From positions 39,672,001 to 39,736,000 of the forward strand of contig CP136891.1 in the NCBI GenBank assembly GCA_034359265.1: a DNA stretch of 64,000 bases, written 5' to 3'. The notes under the pieces were generated by a model, which saw nothing but the letters and a program-made list of their open reading frames with translations, ran no database searches and was not told where the DNA came from. Shown piece by piece: positions 46,998 through 56,379 of the stretch. How positions within the stretch are numbered: the stretch's first letter is position 1; each line of letters begins with the position of its first letter. A program made the position numbers and the translations under genes. This DNA is from Canna indica. Taxonomy: Eukaryota; Streptophyta; Magnoliopsida; Zingiberales; Cannaceae.

Positions 46998-47168
46998 CTT
47001 CCAATTCTAGAAGGAACTTATTTTATGAGCCAGCTTTAACATGAATTCAGGAACAAGGCGACATGGTAGGGGTGCTGAAGCAATATTGGTTTCTTCAACT
47101 TCATCAGCAGCATAGATGGCTGCAACTATATTTTCCAGTAGCTCATCTTTACCCCCTCTGAGAGGATC
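46998..47168 (-). pseudogene. Exon-like block of an unidentified host gene
   Basis: A TTTAG acceptor and a strong AAG|GTGAGTT donor bound 171 bases. From the acceptor in phase 0 it reads DPLRGGKDELLENIVAAIYA and continues with ADEVEETNIASAPLPCRLVP, 53 codons in all, before a TAG at 47,007-47,009, nine bases short of the donor. Composition is unlike the surrounding AT-rich DNA and unlike any retrotransposon protein I know. The internal stop and the phase mismatch with 45,451-45,491 suggest a decayed or partial gene, or a missing exon between them. I do not recognise the family. Confidence 0.4.
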
Positions 47169-47607
47169 CTAAATTTCCAGTAAATCAAGGTAAGCGGAAA
47201 TATTGTTAATTAGTAACCACATGATTTCCACAAAGATTATGTTTCTGCAGTTAATAAATTGGAAAAAGGCAATTTCCAGATGAAATACAATGGAAAATCA
47301 TTTTTTACCCTCATATAACATAATACAGTAACCATTACAAATAGTTCACGCCTCACCCCATGTTCCATATTCGGCACGGGAATAATGTGATATTAGTAAA
47401 AAGTACTTTATCATTTCCATGTTTATACCCTTTCCATAACTCTTTCTTAGTTTTGTCAGCTTTAAACCTAAATTCTTGTGGTTAATAAATAAGAAAAAGA
47501 ATGAAAAAAAAAGTGTGATCATGTGCCTTTATAGTGGTCAGTTAACGACAATTTCAAACAGTGGGTGTGCTATCAACAATGAAAAAAAATACTATGGGTG
47601 CACAAAA

Positions 47608-47925
47608 GGGGTATTTGGTTACCAAAAGTCAAAATGCATTTGGTTGCAATAGAAAATATTGTAAATTATACATGCAACTTTATTTGGTTGCCCACAAGTA
47701 TATTTGCATACAAGCGTTTTGGTTGGTAGCAAAAAAAAATTGATGAGAAATTAAGCCTTATTTGCAGCCTGCATTTTTGCATGTATGCTTTTTAATTGCA
47801 GCTCATTTTATAGCATTTGGGACTTAAATACAAATAAAATTAATTACAGCTAACCAAAAAATAACATTTAATATATTTATTGCAATTAGATTTGTAGGAA
47901 TTCCAATTACAAGCAACCAAACACC
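47608..47925. mobile_element. MITE candidate
   Basis: About 318 bp with GGGTATTTGGTT at the left and, reversed, GGTGTTTGGTTGCTTG at the right. This matches the GTTTGGTT type ends common in plant MITEs. The TSD is unclear and inner copies of TTTGGTTGC complicate the boundaries. Confidence 0.4.
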
Positions 47926-48358
47926 ACCAAAGTGAATTATTCTAATCACAACTACAAAATTCTAATTGACCATAAGTTAAAATAACCAAGTTTAAGGTAA
48001 CATTATGACCAAAACATTACGGTTTGCGGAGGACCATTTTGTAATGTGGGATACGTGAGGGAGTAACTTGTAAAAATTTTCGTTTAAAATAATAGGTTAG
48101 AAATAAGTCCTACTATTTTCTTTCTCATTTGTTCTATCAACCTTGATTCATGGTATGAGAGTCCTAGAGGACTCTCACTTGGTGTTCCTCCCACTTGGTG
48201 GTTGGTCATCACTAGTGTCATCTCCTACAGTTGGAAAATGATGGAGCAATAGTGATTTGGTTCATTGATGATGTATTCATCATATTTGGTTGAATTTGGG
48301 CTCTTAAGGTCATCAAGTGAAAAAATTGAGGGAACAACACGAAGAAGGTTTGTAGGTG
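47926..48358. other. Intergenic sequence left of element J
   Basis: No coding domain. A CTCTCAC dyad (TGAGAGTCCTAGAGGACTCTCA, near 48,155-48,176) is the only structure noted. Confidence 0.4.
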
Positions 48359-48363
48359 ACTAG

Positions 48364-48533
48364 TGTTAGAAAGAAAATTAGAATATTGGAACTCACTTTG
48401 TAGAGTGGAGGAGAAAATGTTTCTTACTTGTAGAGTGGAGGAGAAAATGTTTCTTACTTGTATTTTTTCACTCAAAATTTCTTGCTTGATACACAATGAC
48501 TAGGAGATGACTTTATATAGTAGTCATCTATAT
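48364..48533 (-). repeat. 3' LTR of element J, truncated
   Basis: Matches the first part of the 5' LTR but contains a duplicated 30-bp unit with GTAGAGTGGAGGAGAAAATG. It breaks at about 48,533 into RNase H. Confidence 0.8.
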
Positions 48534-48773
48534 CCCCAGTTGATTGTTTCTTAGAATTCCAAGTAAAAGACGAATTTGCCATAAAGAAAATGGACCCAGT
48601 AGTACTCTTTCGATCATCAATATCACCAGCCCAATCACTATCACAATAGCCAACAAGCTTGTAGTCTTGAGAGAATGAGTAATTAATTCCGAAATCGAGT
48701 GTACCTTTGATGTACCGGAGTATTCTTTTGGCCACCTTCTAGTGAGAAGTAGTAGGACTTTCCATGTAGCCAC
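48534..48773 (-). pseudogene. RNase H fragment of element J
   Basis: KRILRYIKGTLDFGINYSFS, GYCDSDWAGDIDDRKSTTG and WNSKKQS mark copia RNase H. It ends abruptly at the LTR junction and lacks the last third. Confidence 0.85.
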
Positions 48774-48913
48774 TTACAAGTCCAACACTAAAGAGAATAT
48801 TAGGCCTTGTGCAAGTTAGGTACCTCAACCAACAAGACTCTTGAAAAATGTAGAATCTATCTTTTCTCCCTCTTCATGCTTGGATAATTTGACTCCTCAT
48901 TCCACAGGGGTGT

Positions 48914-49756
48914 TCACTGGCTTGCAATTCTCCATCTCAAATTTCTTGAGAATTTCTTTAGTATATATCCCTCTTGGGAAATGAAGATGTCATCATCCTT
49001 TTGCTTCACTTCAATGCCAAGATAGTATGACATTAAGCCAATGTCCGTCATTTCAAATTCTCTAGCCATCGCTTTCTTGAACTCTTCAAACATCACAGGA
49101 TTATTCCCTGTAAAGACCAAATCATCCACATACAAGCAAACAAGTAATATGTCACCATCTTTGTTAGTTTTTACATAGAGTGCATGCTCATGAGGGCATT
49201 TTGAGAAATCATTTTCTTGGAAATATTTATCAATTCTATTATTCCAAGCACGTGGAGCTTGCTTCAATCCATAAAGAGCTTTCTTCAATTTTAAGACTTT
49301 ATCTTCATGTCCTTCTACCACATAGCCCAAAGGTTGATCAATGTAGACTTCTTCCTCCAAAATTCCATTCAAGAAGGCTGATTTGACATCCATTTGATGA
49401 ATTTTTCACTAATTTTGGGCTGCTAAGGAAATGGTCAAACGAATTGTTTCTAAGCGAGCAACCAGAGCAAATACCTCATCATAGTCAATGTCGGCCTTTT
49501 GCTTGTAACCTTTGGCAACAAGTCTTGCTTTGTAATGCTCCACTTCACCTTTTGAATTCTTCTTTGCCTTGTACACCCATTTGACTCCAATGGTGCTTTT
49601 GCCTTTTGGAAGAGTCACCAACTCCCAAGTATCATTTTTCTTGATTGCTTTGATCTCATTGTCCATGGCATCCTTCCACCTTTTATCTTGGGCAGCTTTC
49701 TTGTAACCTAGAGGCTCACAATCGGCAAAGAGACAAAAGTGAGTCATGTCATTCAA
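48914..49756 (-). pseudogene. Reverse transcriptase of element J
   Basis: Motifs: WKDAMDNEIKAIKKNDTWEL, GVKWVYKAKKNSKGEVEHYK, DVKSAFLNGILEEEVYIDQP, YGLKQAPRAW and the intact polymerase box CLYVDDLVFTGN. One stop at about 49,408 splits the frame in two. Beyond this the domain is well preserved, as is the acidic pair of the catalytic box. Confidence 0.9.
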
Positions 49757-49956
49757 ATTTTGTGTTACATTTTCGGTTACATCATATATTTCATGAAGAC
49801 TTCTATATCTCTGGGGTCCTTCACTTGAGCTTGATCCTTCATCTTGTAGATTTTGTGGTGGCGGTGTTGATGTGGAGTAGTAGGCTGAATCTCCTCATGT
49901 TCTTCTTCATCAAGGAATGGAGAGAAACTATACTTTTCCTTTTGATTATTCCAATT

Positions 49957-50859
49957 CTAAGAGCTTTCTTCATCAAATTCAACATCTCTACTAACAATTA
50001 TTTTACCATTGTCCATATTGTACAATTTATAGCCTTTGGAACTTTGATCATAACCAATGAAGACATACCTTGCACTTTTATCATCAAGTTTGGTCCTTCT
50101 TTCATCCGGTACATGTGCATAGACAATGCTTCCAAACACCCGCAAATGAGAGACTTTTGTCTTGTAACCACTCCATGCTTCTTGAGGTGTCTTTCCTTGT
50201 TCACTTTTAGTATAGCTTCGATTGGACAAGTATACCGCACAAGCAACGACTTGAGCCCAAAATTCTTTTGGTATGTTTTTGCTCTTCGTCATACTCCTTG
50301 CCATGTTGAGGATGGTCCAGTTCTTTCTCTCTGCCACACCATTTTGTTGTGGTGACCTTGGAACTGTCAAAGGTCAACGGATGCCATGCTTCTCACAAAA
50401 GGCTTTGAAGTTATTGGAAGTGAATTCTCCCCCTCTATCGATCCGAAGAGCCTTGATTTCATAGCCACTTTGTTTTTCCACCATACTCTTGAATTTTTTG
50501 AAAGTTTCAAACACCTCCAATTTTTCCTTCAAAAAGTACACCCAAGTCTTCCGAGAATAATCATCAATGAAAAGAAGGAAATAATTATTCTTACCAAGTG
50601 AGGATGGCTTGATTGGACCACAAACATCGGAGTGGATCAACTCCAATGGGCATTGGGCTCTTGACATTGATTCTTTCGGAAAGCTTCTCCTTGCTTGCTT
50701 GCCGAAGAGACATCCTTCACAAAGTTGGTTTGGATGGTCGACGGATGGCATGCCTTTCACCATGTTTTTCTTGCTCATTTCTCCAAGGCCATCAAAATTT
50801 AAATAGCCATACCGCATATGCCAAGCCAAGAAGAGTCTTTGATGTAAGATTACAAACAT
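49957..50859 (-). pseudogene. Integrase of element J
   Basis: The GAG-pre-integrase stretch has LCEGCLFGKQARRSFPKES. The catalytic core contains LELIHSDVCGP, DDYSRKTWVYF and DRGGEFTSN, keeping Asp, Asp and the Glu-containing segment. The later VPRSPQQNGVAERKN motif is intact. A frame break occurs at about 50,372 near GIR/TVP. Confidence 0.88.
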
Positions 50860-51305
50860 CTTGGGACACCACTTTGAATATTTCTGTTTTTTGTCATTGG
50901 CATCTTAGCCAATAATCTCCCATTTTCATCTTTCATAATCAAACTTTTATTTTTCAAATGAATGTCATAATTTTTCTCCAAAAGTTGTCCCAAGATCAAA
51001 ATGTTACTTTTCATATCCAGCACATAAAAAACATTAGAAATGAATTGGTGACTTCCATCTTTCAATCGGATTAAGATTGTACCTTTCCCTTTGACTTGAA
51101 CTTGAGAGGAATCACCAAAAGTGATATTGCCACCAATTGACTCATCAAGCTCCATGAAGAGGCTCTTCTTTCCACAAATATGACTACTTGTGCCGGAATC
51201 AAAATACCATTGATTTTCCTCTTCATTTTCAACACTCTTGCATGCGAGAAGCAATGTGGGACCTCCATCTTCCTTGCTCTCCACAAGATTACTTGTCTCC
51301 TCCAC
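50850..51305 (-). pseudogene. Protease region of element J
   Basis: WYFDSGTSSHICGKKSLF carries the Asp-Ser-Gly active site. KGKGTILIRLKDG and LGQLLEKNYDI follow as in copia. 151 codons are open. Confidence 0.83.
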
Positions 51306-51311
51306 ATTATT

Positions 51312-52172
51312 TCAACATTCCCAAGAACAATGACCATATTCATGACAAGTATAACATTCAACATTGGACTTGTCATACCTTCCTTGATTTGGCCGCGAAT
51401 TTTTGCCTCTTCCTCTTCCATGGCCTCTTCCTTGGTAGTAGTCTTGGCATTTCTCCTCTTTGGTTGAATGTTGGTTGCCGCCTCTTCCGCCTCTACCACG
51501 ACCTCTACCACATCCTCTCCATCGGCCTCTTCGGGACGCGCCACGCTTGTCATCTTTTTCTTTCATTGAAAGCTTTGCTTGCAAAGATTGCTCCACCGTT
51601 CTTGCTTCGGCTTCAACCGTTCCTCGTGAGCTTGTAAGGATCCAGTAAGCTCTTCAATGGTCATGGTGTCCAAATCCTTGGACTCTTCGATGGCGACGAC
51701 GACATAATTAAATTTTGTTCCAAAGATCGCAAAATTCAACAACTCGATCATCCTTCATGTCTTCTCAAATCTCTTCAATTGATTAACAATAGCCAAGACT
51801 CTTGAAATATAATCCGAGACGAACTCGGATTCCTTCATGTGTAAAGATTCAAACGCTCCCCTTAATGTTTGGAGACGAACCTTCTTTACTTTGTCAACTC
51901 CTTTGAATGAAGCTTGGAGAATGTCCCATGTGCATTAGCTTGGAAGTGTTTGCATTAGCAACCTTCTCGAACATCTTGTCATCCAAACTTTGGAAAATCA
52001 AAGAGAGAGTCTTTTGATCTCTCTTCGCAGTAGTTGCTTCTCCTTGTGCAACTCCATTCTCCACCGGTTCCCAAACATCATAGGCTCCAAAAAAAGCCTT
52101 CATGCGTATGCACCAAGTTTCATAGTTCTCCTTGGTGAGAAGTGGAACTTGGAAAGGAGCTCCATTCGACAT
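51312..52172 (-). pseudogene. Gag of element J
   Basis: Starts at the ATG at 52,172 with MSNGAPFQVPLLTKENYETW. The UBN2-like capsid region is interrupted between 51,894 and 51,751. The C-terminal part has a Gly-Arg-rich stretch and an intact zinc knuckle CYTCHEYGHCSWEC (CX2CX4HX4C) at about 51,355-51,312, indicating RNA packaging. Confidence 0.85.
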
Positions 52173-52204
52173 CTTCTTAGAGTTTTACCGCCTCCAAAAA
52201 TAAT

Positions 52205-52217
52205 GGCTCTGATACCA
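52205..52217 (-). promoter_or_regulatory. Primer-binding site of element J
   Basis: Minus-strand TGGTATCAGAGCC matches initiator tRNA-Met, three bases from the 5' LTR. Confidence 0.88.
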
Positions 52218-52220
52218 CCT

Positions 52221-52517
52221 TGTTAGAAAGAAAAATAGAATACTGGAACTCACTTTGTAGAGTGGAGGAGAAAATGTTTCTTACTTGTATTTTTTCACTC
52301 AAAATTTCTTGCTTGATACACAATGACTAGGAGATGACTTTATATAGTAGTCATCTATACTTGAGTTCCTCTACAACTCTCAATTACAATAACTACATGC
52401 AACAACTCCCAATGTATCATGCAATCAACTTCCAATGTCATCTACTACATGCAATCAACTTTCAATGCAATCTATTATATGCAATCTAGAAAATATATCA
52501 AGTTTAATTATCCAACA
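52221..52517 (-). repeat. 5' LTR of element J
   Basis: 297 bp, TGTTAGAAAG to TATCCAACA. The minus-strand TATA box TATATAAA is at 52,339-52,346. Confidence 0.88.
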
Positions 52518-52522
52518 ACTAG

Positions 52523-52953
52523 GTGTTACCTTCGTACTTGTTCAGGGGTTATGTGAATGTACTAATTGAAACATACATTTTAGGTGTTTTTGGACAAAAT
52601 TGTGGTTATGTTAATGTACAAATTGGGGGAGCAAAACATTCATGTTATTTTGCTTCTATTCTCAAAATAACAAAGTCTTGGATAAGACAACATTGAAACA
52701 AAGTCTTCTCCTCAATGGACATCTTGCCATCGGCCTCAACATCATTAATATATAAAACATCCTTTTAGTTTTACGGCACTACAATAATTTCTTCTACCAA
52801 GTAAGAACTATTCTAGTTGGTCAATTGTCATGGAACTTCCAATTGATTTATCTCTTATGGATACGAAGCTCCTGCACAGTTGTTAGTTATTCTATGATAT
52901 TCTATTGATTTAAATATTATGTCATCCTTCCATTATCATGTAAAAAAGTTTTG
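52523..52953. other. Intergenic sequence between elements J and K
   Basis: No domain seen. It ends at the 8-bp target of element K and may be old copia sequence, since gag-like sequence lies on the other side of K. Confidence 0.4.
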
Positions 52954-53279
52954 GATGTAATCAAGGTTTTAAATATCGGTACCGGTACCGTACCGACACA
53001 CGGTATAGTCCGATACCGGAAATGGTATGTGTACCATGTATAGCATGGCGCTGCTGCTTGCTGGCTGCAGCACCATACTGCAGTATGCAGCAATGCTGTC
53101 ATACTACAGCTATACCAGGCGGTACCGCTCGGCATGGTTCAAAAAATCATACCGTACCGAGCGATATGAGAGAATACCGGGTATCTCGGTAAATACCGCC
53201 CGGTATGGGGCGGTATTTATCACATACCGCTCATACCGGGCGGTTTAGTGTCATACCGGGCAATATCGCCCAGTATGAT

Positions 53280-53301
53280 GCAACGGCTATATAGCCGTTG
53301 C
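53280..53301. promoter_or_regulatory. 22-bp perfect palindrome in element K
   Basis: The centre CAACGGCTATATAGCCGTTG, plus one pairing base each side, is its own reverse complement. A second near-copy, AAACGGCTATAGAGCCGTTT, lies at 53,457-53,476. Between them CCGACAGCC and GGCTGTCGG form a 9-bp stem. Candidate protein-binding sites, or a structural element near the promoter. Confidence 0.6.
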
Positions 53302-53504
53302 TACTGTGACCGACAGCCATGTCGGGCTGTCGGCCACATAGCATGTCATGACAATACCGCCCGGTTTGGGTGGTATTTATCAAATACCGCCCATACCGGG
53401 CGGTATTGGGTGTCATATCGGGCGATTTCACCCGGTATGATATACAGTAACCCCCCAAACGGCTATAGAGCCGTTTAGGGCCGGGTTTGGCTTGTTTTGG
53501 GGGC

Positions 53505-53512
53505 TATATAAA
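53505..53512 (+). promoter_or_regulatory. TATA box of the element K gene
   Basis: TATATAAA lies 130 bases upstream of the ATG at 53,642, followed by a CT-rich leader typical of plant 5' UTRs. Confidence 0.65.
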
Positions 53513-53641
53513 GCCTCCAAAACACCCCTTTCACCCTCACTCACCCTTCTACCCATCTAAACTCTCAATCTCTCTCAATCTTTCTCAAACTCTCTCTCTC
53601 TAATCTTTTTTTATTAATTTCCACGTCGAAATTCTGTCGAA

Positions 53642-54461
53642 ATGGCGCCGAAATCTCAAGTCGACTCCGCATGGTAGCACGGTCGTCGGTTGGAGAAGGC
53701 TCATCACTGGCAATGCCTCCACTGTGATATGAATTCACGTGGTGGAGGCATCACTCGATTGAAGCAACACTTGGCTAGAGGATATGGCGTCGTCAATTGC
53801 CCCAAAGTACCGGCCGAAGTCCGAATTCCGAAAGATGTTCAAAGCGCAACTCAACAATAAGGAGCAACGTCTTAAGAATGCAGCTCAACAAGCCGAGTTC
53901 GACCGACGAGCTACCCAAGATGTCGGTGGTGGCCATTACGAGACTCGGGATGGCCATTACGATGCTCGGGGTGACGATGACAATGAGGATCCCGAACTTG
54001 AAGCCGGCATCCGAGCTTCATTGGAGCATGCTGCATTCGAACGAGATCGGATGTATTATCCCAGATCTCAATTCGAGTATGGCTGCGGCAGTGGCAGCGG
54101 TGGCACAAACAACGTCGGCTCAACTTCGGCTGCCGGTGCAATGGACCGAAGCGGTTCAATTCCCTCTGGACCGATAGCTTTGCAAGATTACCATCACGAT
54201 ATGATGAGTAGTTTGCAAGAGATTTCTAAATCAACCTACTCTGTATCCAGTACCTACTCAACTGATGATACAGGGTCTAGTTCTTGGAATTCCAACAAAG
54301 AAATGTTAATGTCAATGTGGTATAATGGATACCAAGGTATTATGCCATGGGAAAATTTTCAAATATGGGCATTAGAGACCTACGGTGTTGACCTTAGTTG
54401 TATATGTCCCCAAGCCCAAGATATGTATGGGTACGACGGACGTCATTCGTCCGCATTTTAA
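53642..54461 (+). pseudogene. BED-finger hAT transposase derivative without catalytic core
   Basis: The ATG at 53,642 opens a BED-type zinc finger: HHWQCLHCDMN, then GGGITRLKQHLARGYG and NCPKVPAEVR give the CX2C...H...C pattern for DNA binding. A TAG follows the SAW motif after 11 codons, and a 7-bp insertion near 53,822-53,836 (CCGA repeated around ATTCCGA) shifts the frame. Downstream the frame runs from 53,784 to 54,461: FRKMFKAQLNNKEQRLKNAA, an acidic stretch, a Ser/Gly-rich linker and a C-terminus with WENFQIWALETYGVDLS. The RNase H-fold core and hATC dimer domain are absent. Apart from two lesions the rest is well preserved. Confidence 0.7.
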
Positions 54462-54811
54462 ACATTGTATTCATGTATTTGACATTTGAATATTGATTTT
54501 AAGCATTTCTTCATCAATTATGTGTTATTGGAGACTTGGAGTTATTTCTAACCAAAAAAACAAAAAAAAACCCAGCCGGTATGCATTTTCATATCGGTCT
54601 GTACCATGTGTCGGTACGGTACGATACCGGTATTTTAAACCATGTCGCCCGGTATAGCTTAGTGTACCACTCGGTAAGGGTTGTACAAGATAAAAATCGA
54701 GCGGTATTTTGCTGGTACACCCATTACCAGTCGGTACCGATTTTTTAAAAAACCAGTATGTACTGCCTGTACCAGGCGGTATGGTACGAATTTTGAAAAC
54801 ATGGATGTAAT

Positions 54812-55015
54812 GAAGTATGACTCAGTTCATAATGCTATCTTGAGAACTCATGGAGAGTTGTTATGGACGATGTAGTTGGGTGAGTCTTGGGCCTCTAAAG
54901 TGCATTCATTGTAAAAGGATTAGGCACACTTGAGACACATGTTAGGACTAACATGATTGGCCACCTCAAATGGCTATAACGCGCACTGATTCACAAATGA
55001 TGCTCGCCGACGAGT
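54812..55015 (+). pseudogene. Copia gag remnant (zinc knuckle)
   Basis: At about 54,895-54,950 the reading CIHCKRIRHT-stop-DTC fits a CX2CX4HX4C knuckle with a stop inside. WPPQMAIT follows, typical of copia gag. It is the host sequence on the right of element K. Confidence 0.45.
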
Positions 55016-55315
55016 GGTGAAGAAAGGAACTCTACCGGCGCTGAACTCCATCTCCTTGTGCTATAAATTCACTGTGCTGTAAGTTTGGGCCCTTCTTGCT
55101 ACTGTGATAGGCTGCTCCTTTCTTATTGCTTGATATCCACGAGAGGTTATATTACATCGGGCAGTTATATTTCAATCAAATTTCAACTTGGGCTGTAATT
55201 ATTCTTTAATCTGCTGGTCTTTTGCTTTGCCTTGGAGTGCTTACTGTTTCAAAAGAAAACTTAAGAGATATCTCTAGTTGGAACTTGGAAGCAATAATTC
55301 TGTTCTTTTCTGTCA
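55016..55315. other. Leader-like sequence before copia element L
   Basis: Contains TATAAATT near 55,062 and pyrimidine-rich DNA. No LTR of element L and no primer-binding site could be found here. Confidence 0.35.
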
Positions 55316-56284
55316 TCATCTTCATCGGACATATTTCCTTCGGCTGCTGCCCCTATCAACATGTCCTTAACAGGTCCAATGGTAATCACATCCAAAAAAT
55401 TGAATGGTAAGAATTATGCTTCATGGTCTGCTGCAGTTGAGGTGTGGTTTATGGGGCAAGGACAATGTGATCATCTTACCAAAGCACCTTCAGAAATTGA
55501 TGAGGTGAATCAGGCTACTTGGGCAAAATTGGATGCTCAGCTTTTGGCGCTTCTCTGGCAGTCTATTGATCCCTCACTTATGGGAATTTTTCGGAGTATT
55601 CGCACCTGTTGTGCTACGTGGGAGCGTGCCCGTAGTCTATACATGGGTGATCTCTCTCGCTCTTATGATGTGATTGGTAGACTTTATCAGTTGCGACAGA
55701 CAAATGAGGATATGATCACACGTGTTGGTCGTTAAAAGGCTGTGGCGACCAAGTTTAGTGATTTACTAGAGGTCACTCCAGATGTGAGGGTCATGCGTGA
55801 GCGCATTGATAAGTTTCTCACCATCTTCTTTCTCCATACAGTGCGACCTGAATATGAATTTGTGAAACAACAAATTGTGGGGCGGAGTACCTTACCTACC
55901 CTTGATGAGACCTATGGGAGGATGATTCGTGCTGCCACTATTCCATTATCTTCTATGGAGTCTGGGAGTGATCGATCTGCTCTTGCCGTCGAGTCTCCTC
56001 TTTATCCTAGTCCTAATCCTCATCCTGCTTATCAGCCTGGATCTGCAGGGAGTCGTGGTGGACGCGGACGTGGTCGTAGTTCTGGTCGAGGCCGTCTTAA
56101 GTGCACACATTGTGGGAAGATGGGTCATGATAAGGACCATTGTTACTCCTTACATGGTTATCCCCTTGGTCACCCATCACACACTGCTGGTCTAGTACAG
56201 TCTGAGCCGCCTTCTTCTAATGGTATTTTGGGCAGTCAGCCACAGTCCACAGTTACTATTTCATCAGATGAGTACACTCAATAA
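55316..56284 (+). pseudogene. Gag of element L
   Basis: The original start is probably just upstream of the ATG at 55,361: in frame, SSSSDIFPSAAAPIN precedes it, and the expected initiator codon reads CTG. The capsid region has LNGKNYASWSAAVEVWF, DLSRSYDVIGRLYQLRQ and a stop near 55,735. The zinc knuckle CTHCGKMGHDKDHC at about 56,103-56,145 is intact, after a Gly-Arg-rich patch. The frame ends in a stop at 56,284 before protease. Confidence 0.82.
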
Positions 56285-56379
56285 CTTCAGTCTCAGTCTG
56301 CAACTCAGAGTCACACCAGCCCGTCTCTTTTTCTGTTCAAGGAGGTACTCCTACTGCATTTCTGTCACATACTTCTGAT

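Larger units (their letters stand above)
48364..52517 (-). mobile_element. Copia element J, internally deleted
   Basis: TSD ACTAG at 48,359-48,363 and 52,518-52,522. The right-hand 5' LTR is complete (297 bp). The left-hand 3' LTR is fused directly to RNase H, so the rest of that LTR, the polypurine tract and the RNase H end are gone. Gene order is gag, protease, integrase, RT, RNase H on the minus strand. Confidence 0.9.
52962..54803 (+). mobile_element. hAT element K with dyad-rich ends
   Basis: Perfect 8-bp TSD GATGTAAT (52,954-52,961 and 54,804-54,811). The ends CAAGGTTTTAAATATCGGTA and, reversed, CATGTTTTCAAAATTCGTAC are short imperfect inverted repeats. GGTACCG, TACCGCCCGGTA and CATACCGGGCGG motifs are spread over 52,978-53,450 and 54,590-54,790. 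It encodes one BED-finger gene and no DDE core, so it is non-autonomous. Confidence 0.85.

Noticed and set aside
49762..50355. 197-codon plus-strand open frame
   Set aside because: Antisense to the integrase and linker of element J, whose minus-strand frame carries all the conserved motifs.
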